Below, one piece after another: positions 1-8,674 of a DNA stretch of 64,000 bases. Source of the stretch: Comamonas sp009360615 (GTDB lineage: Bacteria; Pseudomonadota; Gammaproteobacteria; Burkholderiales; Burkholderiaceae_C); assembly GCF_035784015.1 (NCBI RefSeq), contig NZ_JALKOW010000002.1, one strand, 5' to 3'. The number at the start of each line of letters is the position of its first letter. The stretch's first letter is position 1. Under the pieces are notes generated by a model, which worked only from the letters and a program-made list of their open reading frames with translations, was not told the DNA's origin and did no database searches. The position numbers were made by a program, and so were the translations under genes.

Positions 1-545
1 ACGATCGCATAGACAATGCCCTGGAACTGATGGTCGTCGGACAGAAGACGACGCGCCAGCACGATGGACCATTTCCCGAAGGAGTGGCTGATCAGCGGTT
101 CGGACACCACCATCCGGTCTGTTTCGCGGGCCTGGGCGAAATACGCCCGGTCCGCCACCGAAAATGGCGCATCGATCTCGCTGGGGGTGAGAAGCACCTG
201 ACCTGCTCGGTCCGTCGTGCGCAGGGCCGTGACAAAAGGAATAAGGGCACGCTGCTCATGCAGCATTTCATACAGGGTGGAGTTGGCGGCGGGCAGGCCG
301 TCGGAACTGCGTGCGAGATAGCGGCTGGCAATGGACGACAGGGCGTTCTCGACCAGACGAACCTCGGCAGCCAACTCCAGACTCAGACTGCGGGCCTGGT
401 GCCGGGTGACGGCAATTCCCAGGTCCATGTCCGCACGGTAGTTGGCATGCACGCCCAGCCAGGCCGCAAAACACAGCAGGGCTGCCACCAGCAGGTTGCC
501 GAGCACGATGCGATGCAGAAGCTTGGGAGGGTGGAAGCTTGTCAT
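1..545 (-). CDS. Membrane sensor protein with periplasmic Cache-like domain, N-terminal part only
   Basis: An open frame starts with ATG at 545 and runs off the left edge of the window, giving about 181 codons with no stop. The first residues (MTSFHPPKLLHRIVLG) lead into one hydrophobic transmembrane segment at about residues 13-31. A soluble extracytoplasmic stretch follows with features of a double-Cache ligand-binding domain (an SLELAAEVRLVENAL helix, then a PFSVADRAYFAQAR block and an EPLISHSFGKWSIV block). Proteins of this build usually continue into a second membrane helix and a GGDEF, histidine kinase or chemoreceptor output domain, which is outside the window, so the output is unknown. 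The ATG is the first start after an upstream region without coding signal. Confidence 0.6.
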   Translation of the reverse strand, partial: MTSFHPPKLLHRIVLGNLLVAALLCFAAWLGVHANYRADMDLGIAVTRHQARSLSLELAAEVRLVENALSSIASRYLARSSDGLPAANSTLYEMLHEQRALIPFVTALRTTDRAGQVLLTPSEIDAPFSVADRAYFAQARETDRMVVSEPLISHSFGKWSIVLARRLLSDDHQFQGIVYAI

Positions 546-970
546 CTGGATTCTTGGGGGTTCTTGAATACCACGCAGGGTCGGATACGGCTCGGCCTTG
601 GACATTTGCATCTGTCGCCATCCGAGTAAAGCACCACGGAGCACGACAGGGCAATAGCGCTACAGCACGGCAATGATCTGTTGCCCTGGAGAGGTTTTCG
701 TGGCATGCGACGCCGGAGTGCGTGACGCCTCTGGTCCGGGAAAGCGCTTCTTTTCCGGACCGGATGTAGTCGGTCCTGGATGGCCCGTGCGCCAGACGAC
801 GGATGCATCACCGGCAAAGACTCGCAGCCTGAACGGCAGGGCCGGAGTGCGGGTGCTCGGGCTCGTTACCGGGCCGTGGCGTGTGGCGGGATCATCGTTG
901 CCGGCATCGGGGCCGGACAGGGGACGAAGCCTTGATCCATGCGGACATTCGGATGCCAGTTCTCACATTG
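546..970. other. Intergenic region without recognisable gene
   Basis: About 425 bases separate the sensor start from the iron-module Fur box. Short open frames exist on both strands, but none has a convincing start, ribosome site or recognisable protein. It should hold the promoter of the minus-strand sensor near 546-620. I saw no clear terminator or repeat. Confidence 0.5.
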
Positions 971-993
971 AAAATGAGAATTGATATCATTTA
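971..993 (+). promoter_or_regulatory. Fur box upstream of fecI-type sigma gene
   Basis: The AT-rich element AAATGAGAATTGATATCATT lies about 35 bases before the sigma factor ATG at 1026. It fits the Fur consensus (repeated GATAAT-like hexamers). It is nearly identical to the reverse complement of the element at 30396-30415 upstream of the second sigma factor in this window. Iron repression of the sigma gene is the expected outcome. Confidence 0.8.
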
Positions 994-1025
994 AGATTCT
1001 GCTTGCACTCCATTTCCCCCGCATC

Positions 1026-1532
1026 ATGCCTGCTGCCGAATCTGCCGTCCATCGCGAAGTCTCCGCACTGTACACCGCCCATCATGGCTGGTTGCAGGGC
1101 TGGTTGCGCAGAAAGGTCGGCAGTGCCTTTGATGCCGCAGATCTGGCGCAGGACACGTTCGTGCGTATCCTCGGCGTGCGTGAGCCGCAGAGCATCGAGT
1201 CGCCACGAGCCTACCTGACCACGGTGGCCAAGGGGGTGCTGGTCAACTGGTGCCGGCGTCAGGCGCTGGAGCGCGCCTATCTGGAAGCACTGGCCTTGCT
1301 GCCCGAGCCCGAAGCGCCGTCGCCAGAGTACCGGGCCCTGGTGCTGGAGTCCTTGCACGAGATAGATGCGATGCTCGATGCCCTGCCGCCCCTGGTGCGG
1401 CGCACCTTTCTGCTGTCCCAGCTGGAAGACATGAAATACGACGCCATCGCGCTGCAACTGGGCGTGTCGCTGAGCAGCGTCAAGCGCTACATGGCCCAGG
1501 CCTTCAGGCACTGCCTGGCACTGATGGATTGA
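1026..1532 (+). CDS. FecI-family ECF RNA polymerase sigma factor
   Basis: A 168-residue extracytoplasmic-function sigma factor of the iron-starvation FecI type. Region 2 is visible at about residues 10-75, including AADLAQDTFVRIL, followed by RAYLTTVAKGVLVNW. Region 4 lies at about 105-160, with LPPLVRRTFLLSQLEDMKYDAIA and a helix-turn-helix ending in SSVKRYMAQAF. An upstream in-frame start at 981 would lie inside the Fur box, so ATG 1026 is preferred. The stop overlaps the next gene start (TGATG), showing translational coupling to the FecR-type partner. It is expected to drive the receptor gene at 2603 when the matching siderophore is bound. Confidence 0.92.
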   Translation: MPAAESAVHREVSALYTAHHGWLQGWLRRKVGSAFDAADLAQDTFVRILGVREPQSIESPRAYLTTVAKGVLVNWCRRQALERAYLEALALLPEPEAPSPEYRALVLESLHEIDAMLDALPPLVRRTFLLSQLEDMKYDAIALQLGVSLSSVKRYMAQAFRHCLALMD

Positions 1533-2491
1533 TGACCATGGATGCGCATTTGCTTGACGAAGCTGCGAACTGGCTGGTTCGCCTGAACGACAGAGGCCTG
1601 ACGCAGGCTGAGCATGCCGCCTTCGAGCGCTGGCGCCATACCAGCCCCGCCCACGAAGGTGCGTGGCTGCGGGCCGAGCTGCTGATGGGCAAGCTCGCAG
1701 GCCTGCCGTCGGCGCTTGCCATGCCGGCGCTGGACCGATCACGGCGCCGCAGCCGACGGGCAGCGGTGACCAGGGTGGCGGTATTGCTGGCCGCCCTTCC
1801 CGGTGGCTGGGTGGGTTGGCGTGTGGCGCAGCAGCAGGGCTGGGCAGCCGATCTGCGCACCGGCACGGGCGAGCAGCGCAGCGTGACGCTGGCCGATGGC
1901 AGCCGTTTGCGACTGGATACGTCAAGCGCCGTGGATATCCGCTTCGATGCTCACCAGCGCCTGATCCATCTGCGTCGAGGCTCGATTCTGGTGGAAACCG
2001 CCCCCGATCCCGACGGCATGGACCGGCCCTTGCTGGTGGCGACGGTCGTGGGGCGTCTGCGGGCGCTGGGCACGCGCTTTTCGGTGCAGCAGGACAGTGA
2101 GGGCCGGTTCGTGGACCTGGCCGTGACGCAGGGTGCGGTCGAAGTCACGCTGTACGGAGCCTCCCGGCCTGAGCTGGTGGTGCCTGCGGGCAGCTCGACG
2201 CGCTTGACCGCCAGGGGCGCCGCAGCGCTGAAGACGGCGAGCGCGCAGCAACTGGCCTGGGCGCAGGGCATGCTGGTGGCGGATGCCATGCCCATGGCCG
2301 AAGTCTGTGCACGGCTGGCACGCTACCACTCCGGTCTGCTGCATTGCGCCCCGGAGGTAATGGCCATCAAGGTCTCGGGAGCCTATCCCCTGGCTGATAC
2401 CGACCGGGCATTGGCCATGCTGGCCGAGACCTATGCCGTGAGCGTGCACCAGCGCTGGCGCGGCTACTGGATCACGGTGGCGGCGCGCTGA
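1532..2491 (+). CDS. FecR-family anti-sigma factor / sigma regulator
   Basis: A 319-residue inner-membrane regulator. The cytoplasmic N-terminus carries the FecR motif DEAANWLVRLND and a W-rich block (FERWRHTSPAHEGAW). One transmembrane helix sits at about residues 85-105 (VAVLLAALPGGWVGW). The periplasmic FecR domain follows, with RSVTLADGSRLRLDTSSAVDI and the GRLRALGTRFSV motif, then the C-terminal STN-like region. The start overlaps the stop of the sigma gene (ATG at 1532). It normally relays siderophore occupancy of the receptor at 2603 to the sigma factor at 1026. Confidence 0.92.
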   Translation: MTMDAHLLDEAANWLVRLNDRGLTQAEHAAFERWRHTSPAHEGAWLRAELLMGKLAGLPSALAMPALDRSRRRSRRAAVTRVAVLLAALPGGWVGWRVAQQQGWAADLRTGTGEQRSVTLADGSRLRLDTSSAVDIRFDAHQRLIHLRRGSILVETAPDPDGMDRPLLVATVVGRLRALGTRFSVQQDSEGRFVDLAVTQGAVEVTLYGASRPELVVPAGSSTRLTARGAAALKTASAQQLAWAQGMLVADAMPMAEVCARLARYHSGLLHCAPEVMAIKVSGAYPLADTDRALAMLAETYAVSVHQRWRGYWITVAAR

Positions 2492-2536
2492 GTCCGCTGG
2501 CCCGGCCGCAAAAAAAAAGATGCAGGCCGCTGAGAC

Positions 2537-2561
2537 TTTTTCTCCAGTTGTTTGGCAAGCA
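2537..2561 (+). promoter_or_regulatory. Candidate ECF-sigma promoter of the TonB receptor
   Basis: TTTTTC at 2537 and CAAGCA at 2556 are separated by 13 bases, 42-66 bases before the receptor ATG. The second receptor gene (start 28740, minus strand) carries the same two blocks with a 12-base gap at a similar distance. The shared pattern suggests a promoter read by these FecI-type sigma factors. This is inference from two examples. Confidence 0.35.
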
Positions 2562-2602
2562 AGGTGAACCACTCCATTTTTGCTTCCAAAGGACTGCTTT
2601 TC

Positions 2603-5044
2603 ATGCCTGCTTCCATGGCTTCCCGTTCCCTGCCGAATCCTGTATTTGGACCTGTTGCGCGCGCCGCCCGACTTGCCCTGCTGGGCTGGGCGCTGGCATC
2701 TACTTCCGTGCAGGCGGCCGAGTCGCCTGCAGCCGGCCAGGCCCAGACCTACCGTATAGAGGCAGGCCCGCTGGGCCGGGTGCTGTCCGAGGTGGCGGCC
2801 ACGGCCGGCATGGCGCTGTCCTTCGACCCAGCGCTCACCCAGGGCCGGCAAAGCCCGGTTCTGGCTGGCAGCTACACGCCGCGCGAGGCATTGCAGCGCC
2901 TGTTGGCCGGCAGCGGTCTCGAGCTGGTCTCGCGTCCCGGCGGCAGCTACACCCTGCAAAGGCAGGCCGTGGCGCCCATCTCGGGTGAGGAGGGCGGCAC
3001 GCTGTCCGAGGTGCGCGTGACGGCCCAGGCCGAGCGCAGTGGCACCACGGAAGGCACGGGAAGCTACACCCAGACGGGGCCCAGCCGCACGGCCACGGGC
3101 CTGAACCTGACGCTGCGCGAGACGCCGCAATCGGTCAGCGTGATGACGCGCCAGCGCATGGATGACTTCCAGCTGGAGACGCTGGCCGATGTGCTGGAGC
3201 AGACGCCGGGCATCGGCGTCTATCGCCAGAACAATGCGACGGACTTCCAGGCCCGCGGCTCGGAGGTGAATCTGCAGGTCGACGGCATGCCCCAGCTCAG
3301 CAACGGCTGGTACTTCGTCACCAGCACCATGTATGCGCTGGACGATATGGCCGAGATGGACCGTGTCGAGGTGCTCAAGGGCTCGTCGGGACTGGTTGTC
3401 GGCAAGGGCGGCTATGGCGCCACCGTCAACCTGATCCGCAAGCGTCCCTCGCGCGAGTTCCAGGCCAGCGTGCGCGCCAACGCCGGCAGCTGGGATACCT
3501 ACCGTGCGCAGGCCGATATAGGCGGCTCGCTCAACGAGGCCGGGACGCTGCGCGGTCGCGTCGTGGCTTCCATGACGGACGCGGGCAGCTTCCGCGACAA
3601 TGAAAAGAGCAACAGCAAGATGCTGTTTGGCACGCTGGAGGCGGATCTAACGCCCGATACCCTGCTGAATCTGGGCATCACACTGCGTCAGCGTGAGGCT
3701 CGCGGCTTCGGCACGACCCGGCCCATACAGCGCTACACCGCGGCAGGTGCCGAAGTGGGGCTGATGCCGCGCTCCTTCAACAACGGTGCGCCCTGGTCGG
3801 GCTATGAACAGGACAGCACCGAGCTGTTCGGCAGCGTGGAGCAGCGTCTGGCCCATGACTGGACGGCAAGTCTGAAGTTCTTCCATCAGAGCGTGAAGAT
3901 GGACGACATGACACTGGGCTACCTCTGGAACAGCACCACTGCTGCCTATCTGCCCTGGAAGGATGTGGAAAACCGCAACTGGTCGGTCAATCTCGATGTC
4001 AAAGGCCCGTTCAGCTTGCTGGGACGCACGCACGAGTTGCTCGCCGGCATGGGCATGTCGCGCTACCACAGCGGCCTGCTCTACGGCAGCTCCAAGAGCG
4101 TGCCACTGGCCAATCTGGGCCTGAGCTACGCCCAGGGCGGCGGCGCACTGGCCCAGCCAGACTTCAACAACTGGAACTATGACCGCCATGTCTTCAACCA
4201 GCGCCAGCGTTATGCCTATGCTGCTGGGCGCTTCCGTCTGGCAGATCCGCTGCAGCTGATTGCCGGCATGCGCGTGACTCAGTACCGTCAGCATGATGTG
4301 ACGCCCACCTGGTGGAACTACGATATGCGCGAAACCGTCACCACGCCCTATGCCGGCCTGGTCTATGAAGTGCATCCCCAGGTCTCGCTGTACGGCAGCT
4401 ACGCCACCATCTTCAAACCGCAAAGCGCCCAGGATGCACAGGGGCGCACCCTGGACCCCGAGCAAGGCAAGACCTTTGAAGTCGGCGCCAAAGGCGAATT
4501 CCTGGACAAGCGACTCAACGCCAGCATCGCCCACTTCTGGATGAAGACCGACCACTCGGCCGAGGAAACCGGCGCCTTCACGCCTGGCGGCGATATGGCC
4601 TACCGTGCCGTCAACGGTGCCACGCGGCGCGGCTGGGAGCTGGAGCTGTCGGGCGAGCTGGCGCGCGGCTGGCAGGTCCAGGGTAGCCTGGTGCAGCAAA
4701 ACAGCTCGCTGACCAGCTCCAGCCTGTATCCCAAGTACCAGCTCAAGCTCGGCAGCACCTACCGCTTCGAAGGCGGCGCGCTGCGCGGTCTGACGTTGGG
4801 GGCGGCGACTCGCTGGCAAAGCAAGACTTCGACCAGCGACAGCCACAACACTCTGGCACAGCAGTCCTACGCCGTGCTGGATCTGATGGCCCGCTACCAG
4901 GTCGACAAGCATCTGTCGCTGAGCCTGAACGTGAACAATCTGCTGGACAAGAAATACTTTGCCGGCGTCAGCAATCTGGGCGGCCTCTACTACACCTGGG
5001 GTGCGCCGCGCAGCGTGAACGTGGGTATGCGCTACGACTTCTGA
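2603..5044 (+). CDS. TonB-dependent siderophore receptor with STN signalling domain (FpvA/FhuE-like)
   Basis: An 813-residue outer-membrane transducer receptor. A signal peptide ends near VQA-AES. An STN domain follows (YRIEAGPLGRVLSEVA ... GGSYTLQ), the part that talks to a FecR protein. The plug domain has LRETPQSVSVMTRQRMDDF, VDGMPQL and RVEVLKGSSGLVVGKGGYGATVNLIRK. The beta barrel ends in the typical aromatic C-terminus (GMRYDF). The barrel sequence is closest in style to hydroxamate/pyoverdine receptors, but the ligand cannot be fixed by eye. ATG 2603 has an AAAGGA ribosome site at 2588-2593; an upstream TTG at 2552 would add 17 residues without such a site. It is the third gene of the sigma/anti-sigma/receptor set. 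Confidence 0.9.
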   Translation: MPASMASRSLPNPVFGPVARAARLALLGWALASTSVQAAESPAAGQAQTYRIEAGPLGRVLSEVAATAGMALSFDPALTQGRQSPVLAGSYTPREALQRLLAGSGLELVSRPGGSYTLQRQAVAPISGEEGGTLSEVRVTAQAERSGTTEGTGSYTQTGPSRTATGLNLTLRETPQSVSVMTRQRMDDFQLETLADVLEQTPGIGVYRQNNATDFQARGSEVNLQVDGMPQLSNGWYFVTSTMYALDDMAEMDRVEVLKGSSGLVVGKGGYGATVNLIRKRPSREFQASVRANAGSWDTYRAQADIGGSLNEAGTLRGRVVASMTDAGSFRDNEKSNSKMLFGTLEADLTPDTLLNLGITLRQREARGFGTTRPIQRYTAAGAEVGLMPRSFNNGAPWSGYEQDSTELFGSVEQRLAHDWTASLKFFHQSVKMDDMTLGYLWNSTTAAYLPWKDVENRNWSVNLDVKGPFSLLGRTHELLAGMGMSRYHSGLLYGSSKSVPLANLGLSYAQGGGALAQPDFNNWNYDRHVFNQRQRYAYAAGRFRLADPLQLIAGMRVTQYRQHDVTPTWWNYDMRETVTTPYAGLVYEVHPQVSLYGSYATIFKPQSAQDAQGRTLDPEQGKTFEVGAKGEFLDKRLNASIAHFWMKTDHSAEETGAFTPGGDMAYRAVNGATRRGWELELSGELARGWQVQGSLVQQNSSLTSSSLYPKYQLKLGSTYRFEGGALRGLTLGAATRWQSKTSTSDSHNTLAQQSYAVLDLMARYQVDKHLSLSLNVNNLLDKKYFAGVSNLGGLYYTWGAPRSVNVGMRYDF

Positions 5045-5282
5045 GGGTTGGCAGCACCCGGGTCCTCGAATCCGTCGCCCACTTCTGCCTGAGTGCGGCG
5101 CGCCAGACGGGCGATTGCCGGCCTGCTTTGCCATGGTTCAGCCAAGCCCGGTGGGGGCCGGCCTGTGCCAGGGCGTGGCGCGGATGACCCTTTTTGGGTT
5201 TTCGTTTGTCATACATAAAGAAAGGGCCTTGCGGCCTGCTTTGCCCCGGGCCGTCCGGGGCCTCCATCTCTTTCCTTATGTC

Positions 5283-5573
5283 ATGACTCCATTCTTTCTA
5301 CGCTTTGTGGGCAGCAGCGTCCTGTCCCGGCTGCTGGCCGCCGTTCTGGGCGGCTATCTGCTGGCCAGCGCCCTGGCCGTATTCCTGGCGACGGTCCTCT
5401 CCGAGCCGCGTGCCGAGTCGGTGCTGGCGGGCATGCTGTGGAGTTTCCCTGCGTATCTGCTGGCCGTGATCTGGGCCTTTTCGCCGGTGTCGCCGGGCCG
5501 CGTCTGGCTGGGTCTGCTGCTGCCCAGCGCCGTGTTGGCGGGGGCCTCGGCCTGGCTGGCTGGAGGAGCTTGA
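5283..5573 (+). CDS. DUF3649 small membrane protein of iron-uptake cassette
   Basis: A 96-residue hydrophobic protein starting MTPFFLRFVG with about three transmembrane segments (residues about 15-38, 45-65 and 72-92), including VLGGYLLASALAVFLA and FPAYLLAVIWAF. It matches the DUF3649 family, which is nearly always found between a TonB receptor and a PepSY membrane protein. Its stop is two bases before the next gene start. The role is not established; context points to reductive release or transfer of iron at the inner membrane. Confidence 0.8.
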   Translation: MTPFFLRFVGSSVLSRLLAAVLGGYLLASALAVFLATVLSEPRAESVLAGMLWSFPAYLLAVIWAFSPVSPGRVWLGLLLPSAVLAGASAWLAGGA

Positions 5574-5575
5574 GC

Positions 5576-7261
5576 ATGGCCGAGCGTAAAAATGCGGGCG
5601 GAGCAGGCCAGGGTGGTTTTCGCCAGGCCCAGGCCTGGCTGCACACTTGGTGCGGCCTGTGGTTTTCCTGGTTGCTGTTCGCGGTCTTTTTCACGGGGAC
5701 GCTGGCGGTCTTCGAGGAGCCCATCTCCCACTGGATGACGCCCGAGCATCATGCCCAGGAGCAGGCGCAGGCGGCCGCCCGAGCCTCCGGCCAGCGTGGG
5801 GGTGATCTGGGCCAGCGCCTGGCCTGGGGCCTGGCCTATATGGAAAAACACCATCCGGGTGCCGAGATGTGGGAGCTGTGGCCTTCGGACGCCGAGGGCG
5901 CTGGCGACCTGCGTGTCTACTGGTTCGATGAAAAGCGCCAGTACGTTGCGGCCAAACTGGATTCCGCCACCGGGCAGCCGCTGGGCAAGGACCAGACTCA
6001 CGGCGCCGTGCGCGCCACCAAGGGTGGCCACCATTTCGTGGATTTCCACTACCGGCTGCATGCGGGGCAGGCTGGCCTCTGGGTGGTCGGCATTGCGGGC
6101 ATGGCCATGCTGGTGGCGCTGCTCAGCGGGGTCATCACGCACAGGCGCATCTTCAAGGACTTCTTCACCTTTCGTGCCCGCAAGGGGCAGCGCAGCTGGC
6201 TGGATGCCCACAATGCGGTGGCGGTGCTGACGCTGCCATTCCAGATCATGATTGCCTACACGGGGATTGCCATCTCCGCCTCGACCTTGATGCCGGCCGG
6301 CATTGCGGCCTATTTCGGCACGGGCAGCCAGGGACTGCGCGACTATGTGGTGGCGCTCAACGAGTCGGACAGGCCGGCACCGTCGGGCCGTTCCATGGCG
6401 GTTCCGCAGCTGGAGCCGTTTGTGCAACGCGCCCAGGTGCTGATGGGCCAGCCCGTGCGGGCCGTGGTCGTGGACAACCCCGGCGATGCGGCGGCACGCA
6501 TCGGCGTCTACGGCTGGAACAGCGAGGAGGAAATGCAGCAGCGCCTGAACCCAACGACCGGCATGGTGATGTTCTCGGCGGCGACAGCCGAGGTGCTGAG
6601 GCTGCGCCAGCCTGGCGAGGTGGACGGTGGTGACGCCTCCATGGCCAAGTCGGTGATAGGCAGTCTGCACCAGGTGGAGTTCGGCGGCCAGGCGCTCAAG
6701 TGGCTGTATTTCCTCTGCGGGCTGGCGGGCAGTGCCATGATGGCCAGCGGCGCCATCCTGTTCATGGTCAAGCGCCGCGGCAAGCACCCGGGCCGGCAGG
6801 CCGGCGAGTTCGGCAGCGCCACGGCGCGCGTGTACCGGCTCGTCGAGGGACTCAATGTCGCGGCCATCGCCGGTCTGGGCCTGGGCTGCATCGGCTATCT
6901 GTGGGCCAACCGCCTGGTTCCCGTCGGGCTGTCCCATAGAGCGAGTTGGGAGCTGGCGGTGTTCTTCGGGCTGTGGGGCCTGACACTGCTGCATGCCATG
7001 GTGCGTGCTCCCGCAGCGGCATGGCGGGAGCAACTGGGCCTGCTGGCGGTTTTGTGCCTGCTGCTGCCGCTGCTGAACTGGATCACGGTCGGTGACAGTC
7101 TGCCTGCACAGATCGCTCGCGGCGACTGGGAGAGCGCAGGGGTGGAGCTGAGCGCCATGGCGCTGGGATTGCTCGCAGCCTGGGCCTGGCACTATCTGCG
7201 GCGCCGCAGCGTCCGTTCGGAAAGCCCGGTTTCAGCGGGCAAGATGGAGGTGGGAACATGA
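5576..7261 (+). CDS. PepSY-associated TM-helix protein (iron-regulated membrane protein)
   Basis: A 561-residue inner-membrane protein. The N-terminal segment AQAWLHTWCGLWFSWLLFAV is the hallmark first helix of PepSY_TM proteins, followed by a large periplasmic region and a second helix with conserved His (HYRLHAGQ ... VVGIAGMAMLVALLSGVITHRRIFKDFF). A further SWLDAHNAVAVLTLPFQIMIAYTG helix and several C-terminal helices complete it. Conserved histidines resemble a haem-binding ferric-reductase arrangement. ATG 5576 immediately follows the DUF3649 stop, and the end overlaps DUF3325 (ATGA at 7258). The family is linked to ferric-siderophore reduction, inferred from context. Confidence 0.88.
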   Translation: MAERKNAGGAGQGGFRQAQAWLHTWCGLWFSWLLFAVFFTGTLAVFEEPISHWMTPEHHAQEQAQAAARASGQRGGDLGQRLAWGLAYMEKHHPGAEMWELWPSDAEGAGDLRVYWFDEKRQYVAAKLDSATGQPLGKDQTHGAVRATKGGHHFVDFHYRLHAGQAGLWVVGIAGMAMLVALLSGVITHRRIFKDFFTFRARKGQRSWLDAHNAVAVLTLPFQIMIAYTGIAISASTLMPAGIAAYFGTGSQGLRDYVVALNESDRPAPSGRSMAVPQLEPFVQRAQVLMGQPVRAVVVDNPGDAAARIGVYGWNSEEEMQQRLNPTTGMVMFSAATAEVLRLRQPGEVDGGDASMAKSVIGSLHQVEFGGQALKWLYFLCGLAGSAMMASGAILFMVKRRGKHPGRQAGEFGSATARVYRLVEGLNVAAIAGLGLGCIGYLWANRLVPVGLSHRASWELAVFFGLWGLTLLHAMVRAPAAAWREQLGLLAVLCLLLPLLNWITVGDSLPAQIARGDWESAGVELSAMALGLLAAWAWHYLRRRSVRSESPVSAGKMEVGT

Positions 7262-7608
7262 ATGTATTGCACGCATCGTGGCTGGCATTTGCGCTGAGCT
7301 TTGCGGGCATGGCGGCGCTGGCGTTTGCCATGGAACGCCACCATGAGCAGCTCACGGCTGCCATGGAGATCCCTGCGGCGCGAGCGGGGCTGATGCGCGC
7401 AGTGGGAGCGGGGCTGCTGGCTGCGGCGGTCATGCCCTGTGTACAGGCCTGGGGCTGGTCCGTAGGCGTCGTGGCCTGGCTGGGCTGGCTATCGGCAGGC
7501 GCATTGCTCGTCGTTGCCCTGATCAGCATCGCTGCCCGCGGGGCCGCTGCGGCTGCCTGCATTCTGGCCGCGGCTGCTGCGGTCATGGCCGCTGTCTGGA
7601 GCGCATGA
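7258..7608 (+). CDS. DUF3325 small membrane protein
   Basis: A 116-residue protein of about three to four transmembrane helices with the DUF3325 opening LAFALSFAGMAALAFAMERHHEQ. It is the last gene of the iron operon, starting inside the stop of the PepSY gene (ATGA). The DUF3649-PepSY-DUF3325 order is a recurring arrangement behind siderophore receptors. The biochemical role is unknown. Confidence 0.82.
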   Translation: MNVLHASWLAFALSFAGMAALAFAMERHHEQLTAAMEIPAARAGLMRAVGAGLLAAAVMPCVQAWGWSVGVVAWLGWLSAGALLVVALISIAARGAAAAACILAAAAAVMAAVWSA

Positions 7609-7760
7609 GATAGCGGTGGAGGCCGGCATCGGCGGCTACGACCAGCTTATGGTGCATGGCTGTGTCCGTGCATCTGGCGTGTGGGGGGCAGATGCTTTTT
7701 CGGGTGCTGTGCTGCCGGGGAGCACAAAATCATGCAGAGCTTGATGAACAAAAGGATGCA

Positions 7761-7789
7761 AAAAAGGGATGCAGGTGCATCCCTTTTTT
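7761..7789. terminator. Bidirectional Rho-independent terminator
   Basis: Perfect stem GGGATGCA/TGCATCCC with a two-base GG loop, flanked by AAAAA on the left and TTTTTT on the right. It lies between the iron operon (plus) and the Ala-rich gene (minus) and can end transcripts from both sides. Confidence 0.85.
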
Positions 7790-7835
7790 GACATTGGGCG
7801 CAGGCCCGGCATGCCGGGCTGCAACAAGGCGTTGA

Positions 7836-8351
7836 TTACTTGACAGCTGCGCGAGCGGCTTCCGCCTTGGCCTTGGCGTCGTCCAGCTGCTTTTGCAGGG
7901 CTGCAGCCTCGGCTTCGGCCTTCTTGGCCTCTTCTTCCTTGGCCTTCTTGGCTTCGGTTTCCTTGTCGCCACCGCCCATGGCGCCGGCAATGGCATTGCC
8001 GGCCATGGTGCCGGCCACGGCACCGACGGCAGCGCCAGCCATGGTGCCCATCATGCCGGAGCCACGAGCGGCAGGAGCTGCTGCCGCTGCGGGTGCGGCA
8101 GCGGGGGCCGCTGCGGCAGCGGGGGCTGCTGCAGGAGCAGCAGCCTTGGGCGCGGCGGCGGCAGGAGCCACGGGTGCGGGCTGAGCCGGCGCCTTGTTGC
8201 CGATGCTGGCAGGGCGCACGGACTTGCTGCTGCCCATGCGCTTGGCCTGAGCCAGCGAAGGCACGGTCAGCGATGCGATGGCGATGGCAATCACGGAGGC
8301 GGCAGCACGGTACGAAGTCTTCACGAAATGGTTTCCAGTCATGGTTGTCAT
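7836..8351 (-). CDS. Secreted Ala/Pro-rich protein with glycine-zipper and coiled coil
   Basis: A 171-residue low-complexity protein. A signal peptide is present (IAIAIASLTVPSLAQA). It is followed by a long Ala-Pro stretch at about residues 50-95, a GMMGTMAGAAVGAVAGTMAG block resembling a glycine-zipper membrane segment, and a charged Glu/Lys/Ala C-terminus (about 130-171) likely to form a coiled coil. I do not recognise a named family. The build suggests an envelope-anchored structural protein. Start is ATG 8351, with an alternative at 8342. It ends just before the bidirectional terminator. Confidence 0.7.
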   Translation of the reverse strand: MTTMTGNHFVKTSYRAAASVIAIAIASLTVPSLAQAKRMGSSKSVRPASIGNKAPAQPAPVAPAAAAPKAAAPAAAPAAAAAPAAAPAAAAAPAARGSGMMGTMAGAAVGAVAGTMAGNAIAGAMGGGDKETEAKKAKEEEAKKAEAEAAALQKQLDDAKAKAEAARAAVK

Positions 8352-8674
8352 AGGCGGCTGCCTGCACTCAGACGAGCGAAGTCAACCAGCATGCCCTGCA
8401 ACGGTTGTCGCAAAAGGCTTGCTTGCTATGGTATTTAAAGTCGAGAGGTGGATTTTCAAGGTACCGAGCTGAAACTGTCCGTAAAAGGACAGGGCTCGGA
8501 CCCTGGCGGCCGGATGTTGTGTGATGTATGAGGCCGCACGCTATTGTAGGAACAGTCTGCGCGCGCAAAAGTTCCAGCAGTCTTCCATGCAGGGAAATAG
8601 CCATGACAATGCCCCGCAGCGCAAGGGCGCGCGCAGGGCAGGCGATGGACCCGGTGGCAGAGCGCTTCAGCGCT
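8352..8674. other. Intergenic region with one long hairpin
   Basis: This stretch holds the promoter side of the minus-strand Ala-rich gene and the 3' side of the FMN reductase gene. Apart from the two-part inverted repeat at 8464-8499 no feature stands out. The open frames here have no coding character. Confidence 0.5.
8464..8499. repeat. Two-tier inverted repeat (RNA hairpin)
   Basis: CCGAGC (8464-8469) pairs with GCTCGG (8494-8499). Inside it, CTGTCC (8475-8480) pairs with GGACAG (8487-8492) around a GTAAAA loop. On the minus strand it could be the end of the FMN reductase transcript or the 5' leader of the Ala-rich gene. It lacks a strong U-tract. Confidence 0.6.

Noticed and set aside
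5354..7192. 612-codon open frame on the minus strand
   Set aside because: Antisense to the PepSY gene, whose helices and family motif are clear.
7258..7608. DUF3325 frame as a non-coding shadow
   Set aside because: Retained as a gene because of the ATGA overlap, hydrophobic pattern and conserved iron-cassette order.
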